From positions 33,314,616 to 33,378,615 of the forward strand of contig NC_067196.1 in NCBI RefSeq assembly GCF_000699445.3: DNA of 64,000 nt. The letters are read 5' to 3'. This DNA is from Schistosoma haematobium (taxonomy: Eukaryota; Platyhelminthes; Trematoda; Strigeidida; Schistosomatidae). The translations under genes were made by a program, and so were the position numbers. Shown in pieces: positions 1-11,559 of the stretch; position 1 is the stretch's first letter, and every line of letters begins with the position of its first letter. The notes below the pieces were generated by a model that worked only from the letters and a program-made list of their open reading frames with translations, made no database searches and was not told the DNA's origin.

Positions 1-1339
1 ATAACAAAAAGTAAGTAAAGGAAACTATGAAATGATAAATTGAGTTTAAAAAAAAAGCAGCATACGAATAAACAGACAAAATAAACTTCGACAAAAGTAA
101 ACGCAAGTGACTAATAAACAATGAGAAAAGTAACTTTATGAAGTGCTTGCTTGCTTTTTTTTCTTTAAACCGAAAAAAATTAGAAAAGTACAATATGCTA
201 CAAAGAGTAGTTTGGTTTGTAAATTCAACTAGATTAAGATGAATGGATGCATGTTAGTACGAATTGGTTTATATGACATATTTGCATAATTCAGTTTAAA
301 TATAATGTTATTGAAAATCCTGAAACGTTGAATAGTAGTAAAGGAGACTTATGATTCTCTAAGAACATAACAGTGATTCGATGTTCTCTAAATTTTACTA
401 TTTGATCATAAACATTTGATTAATAGAGTCGATCATCACAGAAATATTAATTTTTCTTGAAAGGGTTCTATTTTGATTTATTTATAAAGTTAGGATTGAT
501 TATGTCGTGATTATTTCAGGTTCATTAAACACCAAACAACAGGGTATTATTGGATAAAGTGGTATTTTAGTGATTTTGCACAATTTGACGATAATTTTCT
601 AAACTATGTTACGTTGATTGGAGAACTATTGAAAATCAAGGAGTGCCTGAATTATTCAGCAATGAGCACTCACGAAATAACACAGAGTTAAACTCATGTC
701 ATCCAAAGCATGTGGTAAGCATGGTATTTATATAACATTGAGTCAACACTCAATAGTTCAAATTATCATATTTAAGCGATTTGAGAACTAACAAAGGCAT
801 TATCAGATTACATTAGTGATTTACTGTAATATACTTGCCCACTGCTCGGTCCCTCCTGGTTCTCAATCGCTTTTCTGTTGATATCACTTCACATTGAAAG
901 TTACTATGAGTTTCATGTTCTAGCTAATTTCTATTTCTAGACCATAAAATGTCAAAAATTAAATTTACTTAACTGCAGACACTTCGGTGATAGTATACAT
1001 GTGATGGTTTAACGTTCTGTTAAGATTAGTGCAAAGAAGTGTCAACTGTGTTCAACTGTCCCATTATTTTGATCACAATGAAAGTAATCTTAAAATCAAT
1101 AGAAAAATAAGCTCTTAATCAGTCCTAAACTTCATGTTTTATAAAAACATTCATTCGCAGTAAATGGTTAGTGATTTTAAAACTTTATAAGTTATTTCTT
1201 ATATATCCATCAAAGTTCTGGGTTGATCTAATAACGCGGGATTTCTGAAAAATGTCTTTTATTTTCTATTCCATGCAATATGTTTACAGTTAGTAAATCT
1301 GATAGAAAGATTAAAGTTTGTAAATTATTTTTGAGGTGA
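1..1339. other. AT-rich stretch, nothing identified
   Basis: No coding exon, RNA gene or repeat could be recognised here. Open frames are short and interrupted, as expected by chance in AT-rich DNA. Confidence 0.6.
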
Positions 1340-1560
1340 TCATCAACATGATTTAACAAATGATGAGGAAGCATTGAATATCAAAGACAGTTGGACAGCC
1401 GTTTCGTTTGCGTTTGGGATTGGTTATCAGAACACAGTCACATGATGATATGAAGTCAAACCAAAGACGTTTAGGTTGAATGCGATACCATACCATTCTT
1501 AATTTGGAACCCCAGTTGCATACATTTTTAAAGAACATGTATTTCAGGTTTTTGGAAAAT
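1340..1560 (-). repeat. Very degenerate hammerhead-SINE (family B) remnant
   Basis: On the - strand, positions 1450 to 1380 read like the ribozyme part of family B: a CTGATAA block, then a GAAACGG block followed by CTGTCC. The order and spacing fit the copies at 33.9 and 55.0 kb, but stem II cannot pair and the tRNA-like part is barely recognisable. This is a low-confidence call. Confidence 0.3.
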
Positions 1561-1599
1561 TAAATTTCTGCAAATATCAACTTCTTCAGCAATAAGATA

Positions 1600-1873
1600 T
1601 TTGGTGTGTGCTACTTATATCAACAGACATAAGTAGTATGTAACACCAATAAAAAATTGAATGGCTGGCAGCAGGAGGCTAAGAAGATCAAACTGAAGTA
1701 AACAGAAAGGATCTGTGAATTGGAAGAATTATACAGAATGATTGACAATTGATGGAAGATTTGCAAATGAAGCACTAAATATATGGTTCTCATATTTTAT
1801 GAAGATAATCTGTAATTTTGTGTGGAATAGTAAATTAGTTTCTCCCACCTGAGTTCTTGTTCATATATATATA
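1600..1873 (+). repeat. ~270-bp LTR-like repeat, copy 1
   Basis: This unit begins like TTTGGTGTGTGCTAC, contains the short palindrome CTACTTAT...ATAAGTAG, and ends near GAGTTCTTGTTCATA. It is clearly related to the copies at 21963-22228, 22236-22515, 49586-49882 (inverted) and 53381-53658 (inverted). Its right end runs into a (TA)n tract, so its target-site duplication cannot be defined. Confidence 0.55.
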
Positions 1874-4800
1874 TATAAATGAGAAGTATTACAAGTTAAA
1901 GGTAAATTAACCAAATTCTTGTACTTAGAGCGAGGATGGGGAGTAATTACTTATACTTTTTTACTCAAAACAAATGATTATCAATTACATAGTCTAATAC
2001 GAATATTTTAAGTATAAGTTGCCATACTTTACATCAACAAGATAAGAAGAAATGAGCAAGACCGAGAGAAGTATCAAAAACATCGGAAATCTAAACATCA
2101 GAAGTGCAATACTTAAGGAACATATAAGATCGAAGAACCATATTTAACCGAAGATTTATAGGAAAATAAGAAGTGAATGCAGGGGCAACATTAGGACAGA
2201 TTTGGGACCACATCATAGAATATATTAAATCTCGTTTACTAGTACTGTGTGAATCTTATTCAGGAAGTCCATAAATTCCTCTTATTCTGGAAATGTTGTT
2301 ACCTAAATTCTATTCAACGCTCCTATTATGTCCGAAATAAATATATTTTTATTTTATTATCTCTCCTAGTTTACAGTTTATAACTTTAAAGATATGTCAT
2401 TAGTGAATCCTGTTTGATCTTTTACTAGACATATCTTTAAATAGTAGGTATATGACTTAAGTTTTGTATTGCAGTCAGTAAACTCTACGGTATAAATAAC
2501 ATTTAGTCATAGTTTAGAATGCCTACACCTGTCTAGTCGTTTATCGAATTTCTAATAAAAACATAATTGACTTTATTATGGCTCCTTAAACAATAAGCTA
2601 CCATTATTCATAGAAATAGTAGCGTTCAGTATTTATTCTTGTCTAGTTAACCCTAATTTTTCTATTTATAATTAAAAACAAATAATTATTGGCTTCGTTT
2701 CACATATCGCCTAAATGAAAACAAATGGTTCATCACAATATTGTTAATCTGAACAGTTTGACTCATTGAATGGTTAATCTGTTTCCAACAATAAGATTGT
2801 GTTTTTTTGTTCAACTTAATGTAAATACTTTATGAAATGTTGATTTTGAATTTTAAATGTTTATTTCCTACAATTACAAATGTTTTGTTTAAGTATCTTC
2901 CATTAAAATACAATAACTTAGAATGGAGGATTATTTCCATAAATTTCAATTCCATTCACCGTGAAAATTAAAATACGTAACACATTATGTGAAACGCTTA
3001 ACATACTTAGTAAATGAAAGTATAAAAAAGAATTTAGGTCGTTTTGAAGAGCTTGGTTAATAAATCTATTTATATTTGTAAGATGAAGTTAACTGTATGT
3101 GAATGATTTAGATTCGAAGTTGACAAATATACCAAGGATATTATTATTGCAAAGAAAAACCGAGTCTCGAACATCCTTAAGAAACTTCTAAAAACGAAAA
3201 TGCTTGGTAACTGTACTTACTATGACCTATTGGCTTGAGAATCTCATCTTCTTTATATTTTAAGTCTACAAAAGATGTACAAAAAATGAAGTATCACCCA
3301 GCTTTGTTTTATCAATGATTAATTCATCATAACATAAAGTTTTGTTGTAGCTAGCGGAGAAGTTTGAGCTACTTTGTTGAGGACAAATTATCTATATATT
3401 GAAAGATTTATTCCGGTTTAGTGACAGATTGGGTGGGATAAATATTTATGGTATATGGTTGGTTTCTTTTGATTTAACATCTTTATAAAATTAACTCTTT
3501 TTAAAGTCATAGATACAGTTTGCCAGCATCTTGGCTTCCAGTCTATAGTAGTGCCGGACTCTAAACAACTATTGCTTATACTCGTGAAGGATGCTCATTT
3601 TCAACTTAATGGCATCATATACATCAAACTGGTGGTATGGCAAACTGAAAGTTTATTCAGTCATATTCTTGCAGATTGCATAATCTTAAAAAGCCTTGCT
3701 CAAAGGAATAATTAATGAAATGGCACAGTATTTGAAGTATGTCAACAACACAATGAAGCTTTTTCATAAGTTGCTTGGAGATATTCAATTTACTACTTAA
3801 CACTTTCTTAATATTGTACTGCAACAGAGGAAGATGGCACGATTAGACATTCAGTTCGCCGAAAAAAATACATGAAATAAAATGTAGCTGAATTTTAGTG
3901 GCTTTTGTCCAGTCAGTTACTAAAAGACACAAGTGAAGACACTAATTCACAGAACAAAAAGGATATACGTTGCCAGTAAACTGCAAAAAGAACTAATGAC
4001 AATTAAAAGTGTCTAGTAAACAGGGGATAATCATATAAATCAACTAGCGAAATGTGGAAAAATTTGAGATCAAAAACCTACAAAAACTTCATTAAACGCA
4101 AAGTTTATTTTTGTCTAATTAAACTGAAAAGGGAACCATGGTGCATAAAGAATCAGCAGATAAATCAAAACTATATTAAACATGATCTGTCCTAGAGACA
4201 TAGCGATAATCTTGTATAAAGCAAGATTTCATTCAACGAAATAAAAGATAGATACCTCATTCATGTCATTGTCAACTGCATGTATTGCTCTGTATGTATT
4301 TGGAAACGTATTGAAAAATAAGCTTAAGTTCAATTTCATGAACACATTCCAGTGGAGTTTCAATCAAGTGGGATAAAACTTACTCTAGTACTATCCCAGT
4401 CAAGCAATTTGGTTCACTGTAACGGAGTGTTTAAGAGAGTAATATCGTTTTCAGTTAGATCTTAATCAAACTCTATCCTAATACATACTTATATTTACGT
4501 GGATATACAGGATATATTGAACCAGTTCTTTCGTCTTACTCTAAAGGTCTGGTGAGTTTCTACCAGAGCATGGTAATAAGACTCAGCATAGTGCTTGTTT
4601 TTCAACGTTAGGCTTTTAAAAAAACATTGTTATTACACATGTTAACTTATCATTCAGGTGCAAACCCGTAATCTTAAGAAGTCTTGTAATTTGATTAATC
4701 ACGCTGTACTGGAAGTTTTTCAAGAAATGTTCTTAGGCTATTCTCATATTTAAGACGATAATTTACCGGTTCACTTATCTTTTGAGCAACACAAGTTAGT

Positions 4801-5504
4801 CTAAAAGTAGCGTGGTAATACCTTCGTGGTATCGAAGTCATTTATTGAATCAACGAAGGCCCATGTATCCGGCCGCCTCAATTAACATAAAGTGTACTTT
4901 ACAAGAAGTGTCTCAGTTGAAATGAAAGAGGAAAGAGAAAATCAAAAAGACGAAGATTGCTAAGATAATCAATAACAAGTCTGAAAGATAAAAGTCAATG
5001 AAAATTCATAAGATATCCATATTTCAGAGTAAAATAAGGGATAAATGTAGTTAAACTAACGTAATAGAGTTCGAAACCCAACTTGTTGTTACAAATCATT
5101 ATCTTTTAACATCCTATAGACTTCTACGGATATCAACTACTCCTTAATCATCTTGGGAATAGTCGGCAATCGCACTTATCTCTTCTCTAGACGGACATCT
5201 GTATATTTGTGCTTACAATATATATTTCTGCCACCTAATTTACCAACCACAAGATCAACTGCTAAGTAACCGCACTATAAAACCATAAGTTAGAGCACTA
5301 ATCATTGCTTTTAGTCCAAAAAATGAATCTAAAGACATATCAGATGAGGAAATGTTGGCTTCAAAAAAGTTTTGTTAACAAAAATTGCAATAATGTCGAT
5401 CATAGTTCACAAACGAAAATGTCAGTAAAAACCCTAACTGCTTGGCTTTAGTTCGAAAATAAGATGTTGACAAAAATAATTATGAGTACACCCTAATGAA
5501 AACA
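1874..5504. other. AT-rich stretch, nothing identified
   Basis: About 3.6 kb without a supportable exon or classified repeat. All open frames are under 60 codons. It may contain old unrecognised repeats. Confidence 0.55.
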
Positions 5505-5580
5505 TAATCTGACGAGCCTGAAGTAAGACAAAATGTTTGTCCACTGCTAGCCACTATCCAACTCTGCTTAAAAATGCATC
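5505..5580 (+). repeat. Sm-alpha-type SINE 3' fragment with decayed hammerhead
   Basis: CTGACGAG, a short stem-II-like stretch, a decayed GAAA box, and then CCACTGCTAGCCACTATCC in the order seen in the better copy at 33396-33476. Only the ribozyme and 3' end remain, and the catalytic core is damaged. Confidence 0.5.
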
Positions 5581-6183
5581 GAGATATATCAGATGAGTAG
5601 TAAAATAGATATGTTTTCAATGTACGCCACTGGTAGATAATATTTGTTTTTCTACTTTGGATTTACTAGCGTAGTAAGTGGGAAAAGAGAACCGAATGAA
5701 TTCTCACTGTTAAAAAACGAACCGACTTCCCGTAATAGACAGTGAATAATAACATAAGGATCCAAAAACTTAGTCGTTTCTGTATAAACGGCCAGACCTT
5801 GATAATACCCGCCCTAAATTACCGATACACAGTTATTGGAAGCTTAAATGAGGATTTTTCTTTCGTAACGAGCTATTTAAAAAGGACAGTGGTATTTTTC
5901 CTCGCTGAGTAAATTTCATTGTTTTGATCGTTTATTACGTATCAAGACTACTGTTTTCACTTTAATTGAGTTTATTTCAGTTAAAGTATTCGACTAGAGT
6001 ACCGTTTTTACCGTTCTCTTAATTAGTTTTGTCGTTGGTACTCTTGACTACCTCATTTTCAATTGTATTTGTTAGTACTTTTGGTCCTAACAATCTACAG
6101 TTCTTCACTTTTTGGTCATTGACTATTTTTTTGTTTCTAAGTATCATCGCATCTCGTTCCTTTTTGAAAAGGACTCCTTTTAA
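5581..6183 (+). other. Region upstream of CR1-like ORF1, possible 5' UTR
   Basis: No exon is visible. The last few hundred bases may be the 5' UTR of the CR1-like element, because ORF1 starts at an ATG directly after an in-frame TAA (6181-6183). The exact 5' end could not be placed. Confidence 0.35.
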
Positions 6184-7311
6184 ATGACTGGACAGTGTAA
6201 AAAAAGCAGTTGCCAACGTCCGGGTTGTCGTTATCCCGTTGAAAGCGGCATGCAGTGCGACGAGTGCAAAAGCTGGTACCACGAAGTTTGCACGAACTTA
6301 ACGCCTGCGGCTTTCAAACGGTTCAGTAAGAAGGGTTGCGTATGGCTTTGTCAACAGTGCTGTTTGGATGCAAACAGCTTGTTAACCGAGGCCATCTCAT
6401 TGATAAATGCTGCAAAAAAGTGTTTTAGCAAGCGTAGTCGGAACGCGTCTAACAGCATTCAATCTGTCGACACGCAAATCGAAATGAAGCAAACTAAAGT
6501 TAGTTCGATAATAGATGACTCACGCCGGTCAAAGAAGGAAAAGCAGTCTCCAAAGGAGCCTGTCTTAAACAAAAGCTCAAGGAAAGTAGGTTCTTCTGTT
6601 CCCCGTCTCCCAGATGGGATCCCACAGGAAACGCCTAAAACCCGCAATCGCAAGGCTCGATCGGTTTCAAGCGGTAAACATAACCTGACCTCTCAGGTCG
6701 TCGACAACCTTCCAGAATCCAACATTAGGTTTGACGCAACTGTTGTTTCTTCTCCCAGCACCGTTGACGAGTGGGTACAGGTTGTAAGGAAGAAAAAAAG
6801 TAGCGATATAAAAGGTAATCCTACCGCCGCGACAGTAGTCGTAAAATCGAAAGCTGATCATAGCGATAGATTGGCTATTTTTCATAGAATTAAAGAGAGC
6901 GAGAGCTCTGAACCTAAAGCTCGTTTTGAGCATGACATTGTGCTGATTAAGCAGCTGCTTAATCAACTCATGCCTCAACATATCACCGGGGTCACATTGC
7001 TAAAGGTGTACAGACTAGGGAGTCTAGCGGACTTGAAACCAAATCATTCCAGACTGCTTAAAGGAGTATTCAACTCTTCGAACGAACGTGACCTAATTTT
7101 ACAGAATGGACACAAATTAAAGGGTTCAGGAGTCTTTATACGAAAGGACCTACCGTTGGCAGACCGTGTAAAAAGACGGGAAGCCGAAAAAGAACTACAA
7201 CTTAGGTTAGACGCTGGCGAAAAGGACCTAAAAATTGTAAATTTTCGGGTTGTAAGGCTTCGACAGAGAATGATCCCGAAGCCACTCTGGGTGAAGCACA
7301 AAGCCACTTAA
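6184..7311 (+). CDS. CR1-like ORF1 protein with N-terminal PHD-type zinc finger (375 aa, intact)
   Basis: An uninterrupted 375-residue frame starts at an ATG immediately after an in-frame TAA. Residues 10-59 carry a C4HC3 PHD-like pattern: C10, C15, C25, C28, H33, C36, C56, C59, with W31 and W54 in typical places. A basic, serine-rich middle (about 100-230) is followed by a C-terminal region of about 130 residues rich in charged residues. CR1 ORF1 proteins are thought to bind RNA as part of the retrotransposition particle, and PHD fingers are a known ORF1 feature in this clade. The ORF2 frame is already open about 100 bases before the ORF1 stop, so the two frames overlap. Unlike ORF2 it has no disabling mutation. 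It is a transposon gene, not a host gene. Confidence 0.85.
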   Translation: MTGQCKKSSCQRPGCRYPVESGMQCDECKSWYHEVCTNLTPAAFKRFSKKGCVWLCQQCCLDANSLLTEAISLINAAKKCFSKRSRNASNSIQSVDTQIEMKQTKVSSIIDDSRRSKKEKQSPKEPVLNKSSRKVGSSVPRLPDGIPQETPKTRNRKARSVSSGKHNLTSQVVDNLPESNIRFDATVVSSPSTVDEWVQVVRKKKSSDIKGNPTAATVVVKSKADHSDRLAIFHRIKESESSEPKARFEHDIVLIKQLLNQLMPQHITGVTLLKVYRLGSLADLKPNHSRLLKGVFNSSNERDLILQNGHKLKGSGVFIRKDLPLADRVKRREAEKELQLRLDAGEKDLKIVNFRVVRLRQRMIPKPLWVKHKAT

Positions 7312-8657
7312 ATAGGCTTCGGATCTGCTACACTAATGCCCGGAGCTTACTTAATAAGCGATCAGAAATAGGTGTACAGATTGACTCTACAATCCCAGAC
7401 ATAATCGCAGTTACAGAAACCTAGCAGACACAGGCTATAGATAGTATGGAACTTGATTTCGAGGGTTTTACGTTAGTAAGGGCCGACAGAATACAAAAGC
7501 GCAAAGGAGGGGGAGTAGCTCTATTCATTAGGAATGCTATCACATTTGCCATTATCAACAGTGTATCCCATGAGAGTGGGACATGTGAATTAGTTAGTCT
7601 CCGCTTGAAATGCAAGGGACAAGAGCTGATGATTGGTTTGGTCTATCGCAGTCCAAGCTGTGAGGTAAATGAAGTCCTGCTAAGCAATCTCAATACTTGG
7701 TCACAAAGTGGTCGATGTCTAATCCTAGAGGACTTTAATGCACCTATGGTAGATTGGGAAAATCTGCGAACTGAATCGTCGGAAAATTCCTTCGAGCAGG
7801 AACTAGTTGATGCGGTTATCACATGTGCTTTAGTGCAACATGTGAAAGAAGCGACTAGGTACGACCCGGACGCTGAATCATCCTTACTAGATCTGATACT
7901 CACTCACTATGAGGATGATGTTGCGAACCTTCATTATATGCCACCCCTAGGTAAAAGTGATCACGCGGTTTTAATTTTCGACTTCCATATAACTGTCAGT
8001 CACGAGCACGCGTCAGCCCAATCCAGACCCAACGTCTGTAAAGCAAATATACCAGCTATCATGCACTCAGCATCGTTAGTAGATTGGACAATAGACCAGG
8101 AGTCCTCAGTTGAAACGGCTTGTGACGCATTTCGAAATTCATACTTGAAAGTTACCACACCCCACATCCCTTGGACTACACCAAGGGGGCCGAGAAACTC
8201 CCCACCATGGTTCAGTAGGGAGGTTCGCATCCTTCTCCGTAAGAGAAGAAAAATGTGGGATAGATTTAGGTTACTGAGAACTGATAAAACTAAATCCCAG
8301 TATAGAAAAGTCCGGAATACCTGTGCCTCGACCCTCCGCAAGTCTAGAAAGTTTTACGAAGAAAAGATTGTTAAGGAATCCATAAAATGTCCCAAACGCT
8401 TGTATCCTTATATAAACCAAAAGACAAAGAGAAGAGGAAATATTCCTGCTCTATGGGGAGACAGTACTGCCGCGTCACTAGTGGAGGACGACTTTAGTAA
8501 GGCTCAAGTGTTCTCAAACTACTTCAGCAATGTATACACCATAGAAGCACCCTTCCCATCAGCGCATACAGATCCCCCCGTGACCATTAAAGAACTCGAT
8601 GTCTTTGGTCTACTAAATAAGCTTGACATAGGTAAATCCACGGGGCCCGATAAATGA
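7206..8657 (+). pseudogene. CR1-like ORF2, endonuclease part (broken)
   Basis: The frame opens at 7206, inside ORF1, without an ATG before the conserved start of the domain. It encodes an AP-type endonuclease: an N-A-R-S-L block near 7332, a T-E-T block at 7413-7421 followed by a TAG at 7422-7424 where the family has tryptophan, then GGVALFIRN, LVYRSPS, DFNAP (here preceded by Glu, where this motif usually has Gly), and SDH near 7960. The frame runs on to a TGA at 8655-8657, just after a T-G-P-D motif at the entry to the reverse transcriptase. In the family this enzyme nicks target DNA to prime reverse transcription. The two in-frame stops make this copy non-functional. Confidence 0.8.
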
Positions 8658-9237
8658 CATCCTAGGCTACTAAAGGAATTATCTGACTTCGTTGCGAACC
8701 CTTTAAGTATATGCTTTAATCTATCCGTAACGCAGTGTCGTTTACCGAAAGACTGGAAGAACGCCATAGTAGGTCCTGTCTTCAAAACAGGTACGAAACA
8801 CAAACCTGAGAATTACCGACCCGTTAGCCTAACTAGTGTGTTAAAATCTTGGAAGAGATTATTCGGAAGCAGTTGTTTAAGTACCTCGATGAAAACCGGA
8901 TCCTTTCGGAGAAGCAGCACGGTTTCAGAATAGGTTACTCTTGTCTCAATAACTTATTAGTGGCTTGTGAAAGCTGATGCGCTCTTAAGGACCAAAAGTT
9001 ACCTGTAGACGTAGCCTTCATTGATTTCAGCAAAGCTTTTGACAAGGTTCCGCACAACCGGCTGTTATATAAGTTAAGAAAAGTCGGGATTGGAGGCAAT
9101 CTATTTATGTGGATAAAAGACTTCTTAGTTGGGCGTCAACAAAAAGTTCGGGTGAACTCAAAGTTATCTAGCTGGGGAACTGTGCTTAATGGAGTGCCCC
9201 AGGGTACAGTTTTGGGGCCAGTGCTATTCCTCTTGTA
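8658..9237 (+). pseudogene. CR1-like ORF2, reverse transcriptase part up to the insertion
   Basis: After the TGA at 8655 the same frame continues (HPRLLKEL, NYRPVSLTS). A one-base deletion near 8845 then shifts it, giving the fingers region with QHGFR. A TGA at 8975-8977 replaces a tryptophan codon: the related copy reads TGG at about 51216. RT motif A (FIDFSKAFDKVP, about 9017-9052) and motif B (GVPQGTVLGP, about 9193-9222) are readable. Homology stops at about 9237, directly before the RTE-like insertion, and resumes at 10158 with motif C. Confidence 0.8.
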
Positions 9238-9927
9238 TCGACACCCGAACTAGTGATAGGGAGTGAAGTAGTTGAGCGTGTCAACCGCTTCACTTATCTT
9301 GGAAGTCTCATCAGCCCTTGTGGTCTGGTGTGTGACGAAATCTCACCACGGATACAGAAGGCTCGACTAACTTTTGCCAACTTGCGTCATTTATGGCGTA
9401 GGCGAGATAACCGTCTATCAACTAAAGGACGTGTTTACTGCGCAGCAGTTCGTTCCGCCCTACTTTATGGCAGTGAAACATGGTCGGTAAGAGTAGAGGA
9501 TATCCGTAGGTTACTAGTATTCGATCATCGATGTCTTCGAAATATTGCTCGCATATCATGGGACCATCGAGTAAGTAACACAGTTGTTAGGAAACGGGTA
9601 CTAGGTAAGGATGGCAAATCAATTGATGAAGTAGTGAAACTTCATCAGTTGAGATGGCTGGGACACGTGTTACGTATGCCCAACGACCGACTGCCTCGAC
9701 GTGCTATGTTCAGTGGTATAGGAGTAGGTTGGAAGAAAGCTAGAGGCGGCCAAACCAAAACATGGCACAAGTCCATGAAGTCACTGACAAGTGAACTGAG
9801 TCATGTTGGTAGATGTAGACTACCTGGTTGGGGACCGCGAGATGATAGCAACCGATGGTTAGAGACTCTGAATGACATGGCGCAGGTGCATCCACTCTCT
9901 GTGTTCTCCCAAATTCTAATCTTCTGA
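9238..9927 (+). pseudogene. RTE-like ORF2 C-terminal fragment
   Basis: About 229 codons are open, ending at a TGA at 9925-9927. The protein has the C-terminal motifs of RTE-type polyproteins: RFTYLGSLI, a LLYGSETW block, RCLRNIARISW, and LRWLGHVLRMP. The reverse-transcriptase active site and endonuclease lie upstream in intact elements and are absent here because the insertion is 5'-truncated. It has no own start codon. The absence of internal stops suggests a younger insertion than the CR1 host. Confidence 0.8.
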
Positions 9928-10135
9928 ATTCTTTATGTCCCTTTTTTCCTCTTTCCAAATTGATTTCACTGGATTATACTCCTTGAATAGCATCTCCAAA
10001 CCCTAATCTTCCCGATTACCGCTTATACTCTTATTACCTCTACCAATACGGGATTTGAATCGACAATTGCATCTCTGTGGTAATGTGGTGTGGCAACTCG
10101 AACTGATGTAAGTACGTACGAAGTTCTACGTTGTT

Positions 10136-10156
10136 ACTGACTGACTGACTGACTGA
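10136..10156 (+). repeat. (CTGA)n tail of the RTE-like insertion
   Basis: About five tandem copies of the tetranucleotide mark the 3' terminus of the nested RTE-like element. Confidence 0.85.
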
Positions 10157-10157
10157 A

Positions 10158-11000
10158 ATGACCCTCCCCGTCTCCTATCATCATCGGTCTTGCTATATGC
10201 CGACGATGTCAAGATATAGAGAGCGATACGATGTGAGAGTGATAGCTTAGAACTTCAAAATGACCTGAAGAAAGTATCTGAATGGTCTCAAACCTGATAG
10301 TTGCCGATAAATACTTCCAAGTGTGTTGTGATGCATATCGGTCATCAAGGTACAGATACATACACGATGAATAACACAGAGCTACCTTTCGTCCAGACAT
10401 ATAATGACTTAGGAGTTATCGTTAGCCAAGACTTAAAGACTACTGCACACTGCCGTGCAATAGCCGCCAAAAGTTTTAGAACGTTATGGTCAATACGTAG
10501 GGCTTTTAGTCATGTCGATGCTGACGTTTTTGACTTCATATACAGTGTTCGTACGCCCTAAACTTGAGTACTGCATACAAGCAGCCAGCCCCTGCTTAAA
10601 AAAAGACAGTGAGCTTCTGGAAAAGGTTCAGAGGACAGCAACTAAGCTGATTCCCGGAATAGCGAAGCTTCCGTATGAAGCTCGACTGGCCAAGCTGAAC
10701 CTTTTACCGTTGTCATATCGCAGAACTAGAGGCGACTTGATTACAGTTTTCAAATTCCTAAGTGCCAAATTTGCACCTGATATGCCCTCATTTTTCTTGT
10801 CTACCAAAACAGAGAATTTACGAGGACACTCCAAAAAAGTTCACAAGCCAAGAACAAATTACTTGTCAGCTGACTATCGATTTTCCCATAGAATCATCAA
10901 CGAGTTGAACTCATTACCTCAGCACGTAGTTGAGGCTCCAACCGTCGATTTTTTCAAAGGAAAGTTGGATCAACTGAAAGATCACCATTGCCAGGACTAA
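10158..11000 (+). pseudogene. CR1-like ORF2, C-terminal part after the insertion (RT motif C and thumb)
   Basis: Reading resumes as NDPPRLL, then LLYADDVK (RT motif C, about 10190-10213). Stops follow at 10217-10219 (TAG) and at 10295-10300 (TGA TAG). The second copy keeps TGGCGG at the latter place, so the ancestral residues were Trp-Arg. The frame then runs through HIGHQGTDTY and shifts by one base near 10550, continuing as RPKLEYCIQAASPC to the terminal TAA at 10998-11000. The end of the protein matches the 3' end of the copy at 52.6 kb. Confidence 0.8.
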
Positions 11001-11065
11001 CACAGGCCATCAGGCCTCCTGTCCTTCCCAAGCTGAAACTGAAACTGAAACCGAAAGCTGTGAGG

Positions 11066-11559
11066 AGAATGAACCTAGTTTACAGTATATAACTTGACGT
11101 ATTAGCCTCGGAAAAAGTTTGTTCAGTTGAAACGTTTCAGAAGTCAAGGGTTTGTCTGTGATAAGAAAACCAGACTAATAGCTCTTTTACCTCACAGTAA
11201 TTCACATGTTGTCGTATGTAAACAAATAACCAATCATTAATTGAAAAAGAAAATGGAGTCAACACCTAGGGAATTTTTATCCATTGCCAGCGTGATTTGC
11301 TCAAAACAAGAACCCGAATGATGTCTCTGAGACAATGGAACAGATATTTTACTCAATAAAGTCATAATTCTATTCAACCAGTAGACGAGTAGTGTACATA
11401 TTCACTATTAGAAATAATGATTACAAATCTTCACTTTTAAAGTCAATCACTGCAAAAATCATGCCTATATATTCTCGTTTTTACTAGCTCACCACAAAAT
11501 ACTGTCTTTGTTTAGTGAGGTTTAGATACTTCATTATGTTACTTATAAGAGAACAATGT
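11066..11559. other. AT-rich stretch, nothing identified
   Basis: No exon or repeat recognised. Confidence 0.5.

Larger units (their letters stand above)
9237..10157 (+). mobile_element. Nested 5'-truncated RTE-like retrotransposon 3' end
   Basis: This segment separates CR1 RT motif B from motif C. It contains the C-terminal reverse-transcriptase tail of an RTE-like element (9238-9927), a 3' UTR, and a terminal tetranucleotide tail (CTGA)n at 10136-10156, a typical RTE 3' end. The 3' UTR block GTGGCAACTCGAACTGATG (10090-10108) is shared in diverged form with the inverted fragment at 58906-59205. No clear target-site duplication was found; a few bases of the CR1 sequence seem lost at the junction, judging by the second CR1 copy. 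Confidence 0.8.
6184..11065 (+). mobile_element. CR1-like non-LTR retrotransposon, near full-length coding part, interrupted by an RTE-like insertion
   Basis: This + strand element has ORF1 (PHD finger), ORF2 (endonuclease then reverse transcriptase) and a 3' tail built from a CTGAAA-type hexamer repeat (about 11033-11060). The architecture is that of the CR1 clade, which in schistosomes includes SR1, pido and Perere-type elements; the exact family was not determined. ORF2 is split at about 9237-10157 by a 5'-truncated RTE-like 3' end. A second, more decayed copy of the same type lies at 51203-52700 and was used to infer the pre-insertion sequence. The element cannot move on its own because ORF2 carries several stops and frameshifts. 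Confidence 0.85.

Noticed and set aside
6459..7307. Several - strand frames opposite CR1 ORF1
   Set aside because: Shadows of ORF1. The + strand frame carries the PHD finger and continues for 375 codons.
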